A DNA stretch of 64,000 nt from Ilex aquifolium (Eukaryota; Streptophyta; Magnoliopsida; Aquifoliales; Aquifoliaceae): positions 5,571,001 to 5,635,000 of the forward strand of contig OX637397.1 of the NCBI GenBank assembly GCA_951799425.1, written 5' to 3'. The number at the start of each line of letters is the position of its first letter. Position 1 is the first letter of the stretch. The translations under genes were made by a program, and so were the position numbers. Below the pieces are notes generated by a model. That model ran no database searches and had not been told where the DNA came from. It saw only the letters and a list, made by a program, of their open reading frames with translations. Of the stretch, positions 51,721-62,231 are shown piece by piece.

Positions 51721-52525
51721 GACTGAGAACTTCAAGGCGTACAAGGCCTTCCTCAAGCAGTTGGTCCGGGATGGCCACCTTGGAGAGTTCATTGACCAGA
51801 GGCCCCGCCGGAGGGTGGCTGAGGAGAGGGCAGAGTCGCCCCGAGAGGTTGTTCCTGTAATTAACGTTATACATGCCTGCACAGTTAAAAGGCCGACGTA
51901 TAACGTCCTCCGGGCTGAACGCAAGAGGGTTTCGCAAGCGTTGAAGGTTGAAGAAAGTGAGTGGGAAGGACAATCCTCCAAGAGGCCCGGGCAGGATCAC
52001 GAGGTCATCAGCTTCTCCGACGCCGACTTAGGGGGAGTGGCCCTGCCGCATGATGATGCACTTGTGATCACTTTGCGAATTGAAAAATATGATGTGAGGA
52101 GGATCCTAGTAGATTCCGGGAGCTCGTCTGAGGTACTGTATGACGACCTCTTCCGGAAGTTGGGCCTGACCCGCGGGGACTTGAAGCCTGTCCAGACCCC
52201 CCTCATTGGTTTTAACGGTTCGAGTGCTCTTCCACTCGGCAAGATCACTTTGATGGTTCGGGCGGCAATCGTCTCGATCCCAGTGGAGTTTCTGGTGATA
52301 GACTCTGATTCCCCATACAATGCCATAATGGGAAGGACGTGGCTGCATGCCATGAGAGTAGTCCACTCCAGCTATCATTAGAAAATGAAATTCCCCACCC
52401 CGCGTGGCATCATGGAAATCCGAGGTGACCAGTTGGCAGCAAAAAACTGTTTCTATGCCGCGATGAAGACAGGACTCGGTACCCGGCCGGGAGACCGTGA
52501 TCCCGAGGAGGTGGTGGCCAAATAG
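51719..52525 (+). pseudogene. Protease region of the gypsy pol (disrupted)
   Basis: The frame from 51719 runs through a linker to the aspartic protease, active-site motif VDSGSSSEVLYDD at about 52108-52146, and ends in a TAG at 52379-52381. A second TAG in the same frame is at 52523-52525. A frameshift between there and about 52660 separates it from reverse transcriptase. The codon position of the first TAG is usually Gln in related elements as I recall them. Confidence 0.85.
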
Positions 52526-52661
52526 CAATCACAGTTTGGTCGACTTGGGGTAGATGAGCCCGCAGTGGATCCAGCCGACCGTTCCACCGAGCTGCTGATC
52601 AAAGTCTTTTTGAGTTCCGATGATGAAGGGATGTACTTCTTGATAGGGTCTTCATTGGATA

Positions 52662-55600
52662 ATGCCGAGAGCGGAGATGACTTCTTTCCTGCGCCGAAAT
52701 GCCGACGTTTTCGCCTGGACTCATGACGAGATGACAGGGATCAGCCCCGAGGTCATGACCCATCGGCTTCATGCTAATCCGAATTTCAAGCCGGTGAAGC
52801 AAAAGGCGCGCAGGACGGCCCCGCATCACGCAAAATCCGTTGACGAAGAGGTTGATAAATTGCTAGAGGCGGGTACCATTCGGGAGGTCCAGTTCCCCGA
52901 GTGGCTGTCTAACACGGTGTGCGCCAAAAAGAAGGAAGGCAAGTGGCGGGTTTGCGTGGATTTCACCGACTTAAATAAGGCGTGCCCCAAGGATGGATAC
53001 CCACTTCCTAAAGTTGATCAGCTAGTGGATGCAACCGCGGGTCACAAGCGCATCACCTTCATGGATGCTCGGGCTGGCTATCACCAAATCACTTTGGAGG
53101 AGTCGGATCAAGAGAAAACAGCTTTCATTACGCCCCGAGGAATCTATTGTTATACGGTGATGCCGTTCGGGTTGAAGAATGTCGGTGCTACCTACCAGCG
53201 GCTAATGAACAAGATGTTCAAGCATCTTCTCGGCGTCACCATGGAGGTGTACATTGATGATATGCTGGTAAAGAGTAAGGAGAGCGCCGATCATCTTACT
53301 GATCTCGGCACTACATTCTCCATACTCTGACGCTACGGCTTAAAGCTTAATGCCTCGAAGTGTGCCTTCGGGGTAAGCTCGGGGAAGTTTTTGGGGTACT
53401 TGATAACCTATAGGGGCATTGAGGCTAACCCCGAGCAGATTCAAGCGGTCCAAAACGTCTAGGCGCCCAGGACTATCAAAGACGTCCAGAAGTTGACTGG
53501 GATGCTTGCCGCTCTTAACCAGTTTATTTCCAAATCCTCTGATAGGTGCAAGTCATTTTTTGCCAAGCTGAAGGGGGCGGCCAAGGGGGTCTGGGACGAG
53601 GAATGTGGCCGAGCACTTGAAGGGATTAAAGAATATCTGAAGTGTCCTCCGACCCTGTCCGTCCCAGGGGGAGGGGAAACACTGTACCTCTACTTGTCTG
53701 TCTCGGAGGAAGCTGTTAGTGGTGCTTTGGTAAGGGAGTGTGAAGGGGCACAGAGGCCCGTCTATTTCGTGAGTAAGACCTTGCTTGACGCCAAGACAAG
53801 GTATTTGCCGATGGAGAAATTAGTCCTTACTCTGGTCGTCTCGGCAAGGAAACTCAGGCACTATTTCTAGGCACACGTCATAGAGGTATTGACTGATCGC
53901 CCTCTCAGGCCCATCCTTCAGAGAGCTGACATATCAGGTAGAGTCGCCAAGTGGGCTGTGGAGCTTGGGGAATTCGAAATAAGGTATAAACCCCGTACTT
54001 CAATTAAGGGGCAGGTCCTTGCTGATTTCATTGCCGAGTTCGCTGCGCTCAAGCCCCCACCGGAGATTGCCGCTTTTAATGTTGACTGGAGCCTTCATGT
54101 CGACGGGTCCTCGAATGCAAGGGGGGCAGAATTAGGGGTAGTACTGGTCAGTTCAGAAGGATTCACAATAGAACGAGCTATCAGATTGGGATTTAAAGCA
54201 TCTAATAACGAAGCCGAGTATGAGGCACTGTTGGCAGGGATCGATATTGTCTACTCGGTTGGAGTCAGACACCTGCATGTCCTCTGTGACTCACAGCTAG
54301 TGGTGAATCAGATCAATGGTGACTTTGAGGTTCGGGATACCAGGATGAAAGCATATTGTCAGAAGGCGAAATCCAAGATAGAGAAATTTGAAAAAGTGGA
54401 AGTTTCCCAGATTTCAAGAGATCAGAACACCCACGCCGATGCCTTAGCCTGCCTGGCCTCGGCGTTGGCCTCAGAGGTAACCCGGCGTATCATTGTTGAA
54501 AACCGGGAAAAACCAAGCATAGAAGAGATAGGTGCCCAACAAGTATTGCCGATGCAGGCACAATCAACTTTGGGCTGGATGGAACCCATTGTTGCATATC
54601 TGACGAAGGGCGTGCTGCCCGAGGATGCCAAAGAAGCCAGGAAGATCAGACTCAAGGCTCATAGGTTCTGGATATTCGCCGATCGGCAGTTGTACAGGAA
54701 ATCTTTCTCCGGGCCCCATCTGCTTTGTGTCCCCGAAGACAAGGTGGAACCTCTACTCTACGAGATCCATGAGGGCGTATGTGGAAGTCACACAGGAGGC
54801 AGATCCCTTGCGCATCGAGCAATGACACAAGGGTATTGGTGGCCTTATATGCAGAAAGATGCGAAGAGTTACGTGCGAAAATGCGACAAATGTCAGAAAT
54901 TTGCTCCCATCATCCGACAACCGGCAGGAGATCTGAATTTGCTGACTAGTCCTTGGTCGTTCTCTCAATGGGGGATGGATATTGTGGGTCCACTCTCGAA
55001 GGCCCCCTTAGGCAGGAGATTCTTATTGATAGCTACTGATTACTTCACTAAGTGGATCGAAGTCGAGCCCCTGAGCCGTATCCGAGACGCCGAGACAAAG
55101 AAATTCGTGTGGCAAAACATAATCACTCGGTTTGGGATTCTTAGGGCTATCATCTCGGACAATGGCACTCAGTTCAACAGTGGCCCTTTCAGAGAGTTTT
55201 GCTCGGGGTTTGGAATACGCAACTATTATTCCACACCAGCCTACCCCCAGAGTAATGGGCAAGTAGAGGTTTCTAACAAGATTGTGTTAGCAGGAATCAA
55301 AAAAAGGCTTGAGAAGGCAAAAGGAAAGTGGACCGAGGAATTACTCAACGTACTGTGGACCTATAGAACTACGCCGAGGACTTCAATAGGGGAAACGCCG
55401 TTCGCCTTGACATACGGGGTTGAGGCTGTCATCCCGTTAGAAGTTGGGCTCCCGAAGATCCGAAGTCAAGCATTCGATTTGGGGAATAATGACCAGATGC
55501 TTGCGAAAGATCTTGACTTGGCCGAGGAAATGAGAGAACTGACGTCCATCAAATTAGCCAAGTACCAAGGGGAACTGTCAAGACAGCATCAAAAAAAGGT

Positions 55601-55813
55601 CCGAACAAGAGATTTCAAAGTGGGGAACTTGGTGCTTAGAAAGGTAGTAGGCGCTGCTCGGGAACCCGCCGAAGGGAAGCTCGGACCTAATTGGGAAGGC
55701 CTCTACAAAGTGGTTGCAGTGGGGAGCACCGGGGCATACAGGCTATAGAGTATGGATGACAATGATGTAATCCGGCCCTGGAATGTATCTAATCTGAAAA
55801 TATATTTTTGTTA
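52662..55813 (+). pseudogene. Reverse transcriptase, RNase H and integrase of the gypsy element
   Basis: One continuous frame interrupted only by nonsense codons: TGA at 53328, TAG at 53460, TAG at 53868 and TAG at 55746. Reverse transcriptase includes WRVCVDFTDLNKACPKDGYP and the catalytic YIDDMLVKS (about 52935-53280). RNase H covers about 53600-53960. A second RNase H-like domain (VDGSSNARGAELGVVL, ASNNEAEYEALLAGI; about 54090-54460) is characteristic of the Tat lineage. Integrase has the zinc-binding region (CDKCQKF) and catalytic residues in GMDIVGPLS, ISDNGTQFNS and SNGQVEVSN (about 54770-55300). The last stop (TAA) is at 55811-55813. In an intact relative this would be part of a polyprotein. 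Confidence 0.9.
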
Positions 55814-55849
55814 ATATGGGTTCAGTATCCTGTTTCTGCTTGAAATATG

Positions 55850-56450
55850 ATAACACGAGACGAGCTCTCGGTCGTTCGGGGCATGGTTCCGAGGGGTATA
55901 AGACCTCACCATTGGGGCAACGCTCTCAAAAGTATAACACGAGACGAGCTCTCGGTCGTTCGGGGCATGGTCCCGAGGGGTATAAGACCTCACCGTTGGG
56001 GCAACGCTCTCAAAAGTATAAAACGAGACGAGCTCTCGGTCGTTCGGGGCATGGTCCCGAGGGGTGTAAGACCTCAAAGTTGGGGCAACGCTCTCAAAAG
56101 TATAACACGAGACGAGCTCTCGGTCATTCGGGGCATGGTCTCGAGGGGTGTAAGACCACACCGTTGGGGCAACGCTCTCAAAAGTATAACACGAGACGAG
56201 CTCTCGGTCGTTCGGGGTATGGTCCCGAGGGGTGTAAGACCTCACCGTTGGGGCAATGCTCTCAAAAGTATAACACGAGACAAGCTCTCGGTCGTTCGGG
56301 GCATGGTCCCGAGGGGTATGAGACCTCACCGTTGGGGCAACGCTCTCAAAAGTATAACACGAGACGAGCTCTCGGTCGTTCGGGGCATGGTCCCGAGGGG
56401 TAAAAGACATCACCGTTGGGGCAACGCTCTCAAGTATAACGAGAAGAGCT
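55850..56450 (+). repeat. 84-bp tandem repeat between pol and the antisense gene
   Basis: About seven copies; landmark cgagctctcgg is at 55861, 55945, 56029 and so on at 84-bp steps. Units contain cggggcatggtcccgagggg and accgttggggcaacgctctc. Because 84 is a multiple of three, two plus-strand frames and one minus-strand frame stay open for about 200 codons without evidence that any is translated. Tandem repeats at this position are usual in Tat/Ogre-type elements. Confidence 0.92.
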
Positions 56451-56839
56451 CTCGGTCGTCATGGTCCTGGCCCCAAGGAGAGGTTAGTGACAGCGTAATG
56501 ATCAACAGTTAAAGAGTTTGCTCGTCTTAACAGTATGGGTCTCGGCCCCTAGGGGTACAAGACCGGGGCGGTTTAGTTCAACACATGGTTTTAACGTGAA
56601 GCCTTGCTGCCTTAGTTTTCCCTTCCCAGAGATCAAGTGACTCAGAGTCAGCCAATAAGAGAAAAAACGAAAGAACACATGTAAAGAAGAAATGACAGCG
56701 TAAAGATGAATTACATTCACATTTCAAAACAAACGAAATGATGAAAGATTTCATTACAAATCAAAATGGGACTTTGCGTCCCCTATGGCCTACATATCAA
56801 AAAGAAAGCAAAAGAAAAGCAGGAAGCTCGCCGCCGAGT

Positions 56840-59047
56840 TCACCTCGCCTTATGCGTGGTAAGATCTTCAACAGGCGAAGGAAGAAGGTCGGAGTCTTGG
56901 CCAACAGTGATGGGGAAAAGACGATCTGAACCATCGCTTACAGTGATGGCTGCACTGGTTCCCTCGACCGCTTCACCAACCTCGGCATCAGCCCCGGCAA
57001 GAGTGATGTGCCTCTTGAAAAGTTCATCGGCCGGGTCCACCAGGGCGGCATGCAAGGCATCTACCCATCCGTGCCAATAAGAATTAACCTTAGCTTCTTC
57101 AAAGGCAGGGACCATTCGGTCTTGGGTTTCCAGATACACCATTTCGCACTCACTCTGCAGCCTTTGTTGCTCCCCCGCCTTCTCCGCCGTCAAAGAGTCC
57201 ACTTGGGCGGTTAATTCTCTGATGATGCCCTCGGAATCCAGAGCTTTGGCCTCGGCGGCCGAGACTTTGAGCTCATACTCCTCTACCTTCTTCATCGTCG
57301 TGGCCTCACTCGCCCTTAGCTTCTGCAAGTCAGCATCCAGGGCGTCGCGTTGGCGGATGAGATTAGTGATGTGATTTTTCTGGTCGGCGAGGGTCGCCTC
57401 AACGCCTTTGATATGTGCATCCTTGGATTCGATCGTCTTTTTGGTGTTCCTCGCCACCTGTTTGTGCTCCCAAAAGCGTTCGATGATGACCCCCAGCTGT
57501 TGGGAAGCCTGAAAAGTGATAGGAGAGCAAGTCAGGCGATTGCCGAGCATATGGAGTAAAGTTAGAGCAGAACACTTACCACCAAGTTGCTCTGGAGAGC
57601 GCTTAAGAGAAGGGAATTGTCAGAATGCCTCTGATGGACCCTCATGTCAGCCGCGAATTGAAGGGTCGCCGCCACGGCAAATGTCACCTCCTGATCCTGC
57701 ATGATAGAGTCTGATTCCAGAACAGTGTGACCCCCCATAGTTTCAGCTTGAGCAACCCACTCGACGGAAGTGGTCGCTCCAGTGGCAGAAGTGGTCGCAC
57801 CCGGGGCGTCGTAGCGACGTTTCTACTGACACTTTTCGGTTTGTCGGCGTTCTTCAGATCCCTCGGGATCCCGACCCCTCCTACCCTTTTGCTGATCGCC
57901 GGTAGGGGGGACTTGGCGAATTGGTGTTTGGCGGATTGGCGCCTGGTCCCTCGGCAGGATGGTAGGGTCCACTGATCGCCGAGGGCGCGAGGGAGGTGGA
58001 GGCGCATCCTGTTGCGGTAAAATTGGTGAGGGGATAGTCGGTGCTATGCTCGGGGATTCTCCCTGCCCCGAGATCCTGGCTCTTCGCCGAGCAGCGACGG
58101 TTTCCATATCGGCAGCTGTAAATTGTGGAACGTTGAACATGTCTTCGGTTGGAGGAGAAGGCACGGAAGGAGAAGGGGTTCGCTCGGTGTCTTCTTCTGA
58201 TGAAGAATGGTCCTCCCAACGTCTAGGATCGAAAGGAGGGGGGATCTGGGCGAATCGGATGTATGAGGGATGATAGTCGAGTAATACGTGCGCTGCTCGG
58301 CGAATGGGGTCCGCCGCACTGAAAGACCAGACTTTCAATAACTCGTCAAATTTAACCTCCGACTTCAGAGGCTGAGCGGAGTCACGCCGATACCCTTCTG
58401 CAAAAATGAAAGGCAAGATTAGAAGTGAAGATGATGATAAGCCGGGCAAATGTTAACTAGTGCAAAACACACCTTCATCCCTCGGCACCTTGGGGCAGTA
58501 CAATCCATCATACTCGGGCCCTGTGCCTTTCTCCTAGCTTCCACCGAGCATGATCAGATCGTCGAAGTACCCCTTGTCCGAGTCCGGCATGTGGGTGACC
58601 AGGTACATTGAGGTGTCCCGGGCCTTGAGGTAATACCTTCCCCCGGCGACTAGCCTTAGGTCATAGCAGAATAAGATTTCGTCTACTTCTAAGTCTACCC
58701 CAAACCGAGCATTCAGGGCGGATTACGCCCATGACTATTCTAAAGAAGTTCACCCCACACTGGAGTGAAAACAATCGGAGCTGCATCAATACCTTCAGTA
58801 CAAGGGGAGGCAAAGGGAAGGTTAACCCCCCTTCCATAATGGCCTTGGTGTAAAAGGGCATCATTTCTACGCTCCCATGTTCCCTGCTATGGCGTGTGGG
58901 GTGGAATGGGAAGGTCAAGACACGCTCAGGGATCTGGTATTTGGCCCTAAAGGTGTCTATGTTTTCCTCATTGACTACAGTCTTCTTCAACCTACGGGTT
59001 CTTGGTGAAGAAGGGTCCCTAACCTCGCTTCTACGGTTTCTAGCCAT
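56840..59047 (-). pseudogene. Antisense three-exon gene of the Tat element (decayed)
   Basis: On the minus strand, exons 58473-59047, 57580-58397 and 56840-57508 are joined by short GT-AG introns of about 70-75 bp. The start is MARNRRSEVRDPSSPRTRR at 59047. Exon 1 later reads GRYYLKARDTSMYLVT and MPDSDKGYFDDLIMLGG, resembling the putative plant transposon/mobile-domain proteins found antisense in Grande-like elements. Exon 2 is Pro/Ser-rich and disordered. Exon 3 is a long coiled coil (DAHIKGVEATLADQ, EEYELKVSAAEAKALDSEG). Lesions: a frameshift near 58720, TAG at 58534-58536 and TAG at about 57820-57822. Function unknown. Confidence 0.7.
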
Positions 59048-59223
59048 GAGTAAAAACTGTGTAGAGAATGGAAGGAGAAGAGGAAAAGAAAATATAATGG
59101 AGAGAGTATTTACAGAGTATTCTTCGCAGAGGAGTTCTCAGGGGGAAAGGAAGGAGTGCTCGGGAGCTAGTTGCTTAAAGGAAATTCGAAGTTGCAAAGT
59201 TCTCAAATGGCCAAAACTTCCCC

Positions 59224-59231
59224 TATTTATA
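59224..59231 (-). promoter_or_regulatory. TATA box for the antisense gene
   Basis: The minus strand reads tataaata, about 180 bp upstream of the antisense ATG at 59047 and inside the element, not in the LTR. It implies a dedicated antisense promoter. Motif and spacing evidence only. Confidence 0.5.
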
Positions 59232-59403
59232 GGCAGATGAGAGAGCGGGAATCGAGAAGACACTGTCATCATTAGAGGATTTGAAAAGGGCGGCTCAAGA
59301 CGTGCAAGTAATCACCCCTCTTTAATGGACGTGACCAGTAAGCCACCACTCTCCTTGCGCCACCTGTCCCACGCTGCAAAAAGAATGGAGGCTGGGGGGC
59401 AGT

Positions 59404-60153
59404 TGGAGGGACTCAAGGCGGCTCAGCAGACCCCAAGGCGACAGTTGTACATGTGTAACTGTTATGGAGTCGTGGAGCCGACTCCGAGTAGTGGGGCCAG
59501 CGCCGACAACAAGGAGGAGAGCCGACGGAGGATGGTTTCGTGGAGCCGAGTACAAACTTCTGACACCAGCAATTAATGCGGTGTGACCCAGCATTTATGG
59601 AGACGTGAGTGACTCAGACAGAGCATTTAATGAGCCTCTGCACTCTCGAAGACCCAAACTGACAATCATGAGTGGGTGCATTAATGGCTGAGACGCCGAG
59701 CACAGAATTAGGGGTGCTGGCCCCCTAGACGCCGACTACTCGGGAGTAAGTGTCAGACGCCGTTCATAGGCACTCGAGTACTCGGAGGTTCTCGGCGTGG
59801 CCCCGAGGGCTAGTCCCATCCTCCAAGCATTAATGACACGGGAATCCAGGTAGGAATCACTCATTGCGCATGGGTAATTGTGAAGGGTATTAAATACTGA
59901 GATGACATCTATGTCAGAGCAATCATTTCAAGTCCAGGTATAAATACCCCTCAAAAAAACAAACTAAGGGATGAAAAAACTAGATTCAGAACACATTTAA
60001 TTGATCTTCATCCTCCCTCTCTTACTGACTTAAGCTTCGGAGGGGATAAGCCGGGCGTGCGCCTGACTCCCTTTTCCTAACCTTGTGGTTGTTTCAGGGT
60101 TCATCAGCAGTTCAATCGCTATCTCAAATTGATTACAGGAATTATCCCGTGCA
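59404..60153 (+). repeat. Right LTR
   Basis: 750 bp, TG...CA ends, TATA box tataaata at 59939-59946. Preceded by the polypurine tract and followed by attat, the target duplication. Confidence 0.93.
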
Positions 60154-60158
60154 ATTAT

Positions 60159-60692
60159 CAAAATTGAGTTTACTAAGTTAATGTAAATGATTATATTAGT
60201 TAACTATGCTAAACCTAGTTAGTTAACTCCCAAATTCTTCTTAAATCTATGAGAAACAAAGTTCTCAAACAATTAATAAAATTAGAAGCTCAATTTGTTA
60301 AAAGAAATGTACATTAATATTATTAGCTAAACATGCATGCCAAATTTTATACCAATTACGTGCAAGTATTATAATCGTCAAATGAAAAACATGGCATCAA
60401 TAATAGGGTCTGTTAATTCGGAATCATGCTATGTAGAATTTAAACCTACAAGCGTCACAATCGAACAAGCTTCAAATTTTAGTATTATTCATTTATTTTC
60501 TAATACGAGGGATATTGAATGAGAATAATTTAAATTAAACTCGAAATGTTCGATTCATTTATTCATCATGCACTCGAAAATCATTTCATTAAGAAGAGGG
60601 CAAAAAATTCTATAAACATAATTTGTATAAACACATCATTTCTGCACAAAACACTCCCTTTCCACAAAAAAAAACCACAACCAAGAATAAAG
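60159..60692. other. AT-rich spacer and probable 3' UTR of the small minus-strand gene
   Basis: Nothing recognised. A 61-codon frame at 60337-60522 has no protein-like motif. Confidence 0.4.
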
Positions 60693-60998
60693 TCAAACAA
60701 ACGCCACTAACGGAGCCGGCTCGTAACAGAACGGCGCCGCCGGGTGCTGCCACTTCTTAAACACCACCGCCTTCTCCTTCTCGGCCTCCGTGCTCTGATT
60801 ATCATCACGTCGTCTAATCTCAGTCGTTAACTTTTTTGACTCCCGCGCCGATGACGGTGACGTTACCAACGGTGATAAAAGAGGTATCGCCACATTCCAA
60901 TTGGATGGTCGGTTTATCTGTATCGACGCCGGTGCTCTTCGTTGTAACCGAATTGACTGACGCCGATTGTCGGAGTTTTTCACTTTGATGTCGGCCAT
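60693..60998 (-). CDS. Small uncharacterised plant protein (101 aa)
   Basis: The ATG at 60998 (MADIKVKNSDNRRQSIRLQR) is preferred to the open frame further upstream, whose translation (Ser/Leu/His-rich) is leader sequence from a CT-rich tract. The body contains APASIQINRPSNWNVAIPLL, then SPLVTSPSS, a charged linker, and KKWQHPAAPFCYEPAPLVAF with the stop one residue later. The WNVAIPLLSPLV and WQHPAAPFCYEP blocks look like conserved short motifs of a small, probably disordered plant family; I recall no function. A minus-strand TATA (ttatatata, about 61095-61105) lies about 100 bp upstream. The GC content is clearly above the flanks. No membrane segment or signal peptide. Confidence 0.75.
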   Translation of the reverse strand: MADIKVKNSDNRRQSIRLQRRAPASIQINRPSNWNVAIPLLSPLVTSPSSARESKKLTTEIRRRDDNQSTEAEKEKAVVFKKWQHPAAPFCYEPAPLVAFV

Positions 60999-61211
60999 AA
61001 GCGAGATGGGTATTTCTGGATCGCTATAATTTTCGATCGTATTGGAGAGAGAGAGGGAGAAAGAGAGAGAATGGAGGGAAGATTTGTTGGAGAAGGTATA
61101 TATAAGGTGCATGTGGAGAACACGCTTGGAATTTGGATGTGGATGGTATGAGAAAGAGTCAGAGTCAAAAGGTAGAATTGGTTGGTTCAAGCTTCAACCT
61201 CGGCTTTCTGA

Positions 61212-61723
61212 GAGTAAATTACACTTTACCGTGCTAAACTATTACTCTTGTTGTATTTTGTACCCTTAATTATAAAATTTCTCACATTACATTTTAAAGT
61301 ATTAATTTTATTTCATATTATTCCAATAAATAATGACAAACTTAAAAATTTGTCAAATGAGGGAGAGAAACCCCAAAGAGTTTCCCGCCAAGAGCTAAAT
61401 ACCACTTTATTTTACTTCTTTTACAACTAAATGGTTGCTGGAAAAAAAAAGTCGATTAGAGGAAGCAAATTTAAAGTTTAGGAAGGACAAAATTATGGAT
61501 AATTGTTTTTCTTAATTTTTAACCTATACATGTGTAATATGCAGTTATTTTTTTAATAGTACAAACCACTCACGTATTTACCATCAAAAAATTAGCAATT
61601 GTTATTTATTAGAGTGATATAAAATAAAATTAATACTTTTAAGGTATAATATGAAAAATTTTATAATTAAGAGTACAAAATAAAATAAAAATAATAGTTT
61701 AACAGATAAGATATAATTTATCC
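61212..61723. mobile_element. MULE-type MITE with perfect 9-bp duplication
   Basis: Inverted arms of over 100 bp: gagtaaattacactttacc and (inverted) ggataaattatatcttatc, then shared gctaaactatta/gttaaactatta, cttaattataaaattt and aaagtattaattttattt blocks. gctttctga flanks both sides (61203-61211 and 61724-61732). A TTTCCCGCC motif lies inside at 61381-61389. It inserted about 200 bp upstream of the start of the small minus-strand gene. Confidence 0.85.
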
Positions 61724-61732
61724 GCTTTCTGA

Positions 61733-62231
61733 AGCTGGTTGTTGACGGAGTCGCACTAAAATAGCCTCCTTCATTGGACAAAATCTCTCTCTAACAAACT
61801 TTATTTTTTTTTTTTTAGTAAAATACACTTTTAGGCCACAAAATATAGTATAACCAATCTTTCAATTATGTCTAATTAATTTCTAAGGTTTCTATTTTGT
61901 ATTTATATAATTCAATTTCAAACTTTTTTAATAAATTTTGAATATCTTAATCACCTGATTTAATTCACAATTTTTTTTTGAGAATTTTCAAATATTGACG
62001 TTTCAATTGCCAATCAAAATATGTTCCCGAGTCTCAAACTCCCCATTGACAGAATATGCTTGATAGATTTACACAAAATAAAAGCACCATTTCCTAATGT
62101 TGACATTTGCAAAATTGGGGGCTAGGTACTATAGGCTATACAAAAAAATAACCCCTAGAGCATGGTTTCATCTCTAATATCTTACAAGTCTGATTAAATA
62201 TGACTAGGTTTGGTGTGATTTGAAAAATGAA
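61733..62231. other. Spacer and 3' UTR of the RAD5-like gene
   Basis: AT-rich. The part next to 62232 should be the 3' UTR of the minus-strand gene. No other feature. Confidence 0.4.

Larger units (their letters stand above)
49489..60153 (+). mobile_element. Ty3/gypsy LTR retrotransposon, Tat lineage, near complete but decayed
   Basis: Two LTRs (49489-50240 and 59404-60153) both start TGGAGGGACTCAAG and end CCCGTGCA. Both sides of the element carry attat (49484-49488 and 60154-60158). The order LTR, gag, protease, reverse transcriptase, RNase H, second RNase H, integrase, tandem repeat, antisense gene, LTR is that of Tat-lineage plant gypsy elements. The primer-binding region follows the left LTR (tgacgctgtctgtggga from 50244). 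A purine-rich tract (ggctggggggcag) ends at 59402. Both major genes have nonsense and frameshift lesions, so the copy cannot move by itself. Confidence 0.93.

Noticed and set aside
50683..52829. Minus-strand frames of 76-169 codons across gag and pol
   Set aside because: Shadows of the sense retrotransposon genes; no independent motifs.
55811..56512. Frames of 195-221 codons on both strands
   Set aside because: Produced by the 84-bp tandem repeat; no non-repetitive coding part.
60999..61190. 64-residue N-terminal extension of the small minus-strand gene
   Set aside because: Ser/Leu/His-rich translation of the CT-rich leader and TATA region; the ATG at 60998 begins the protein-like part.
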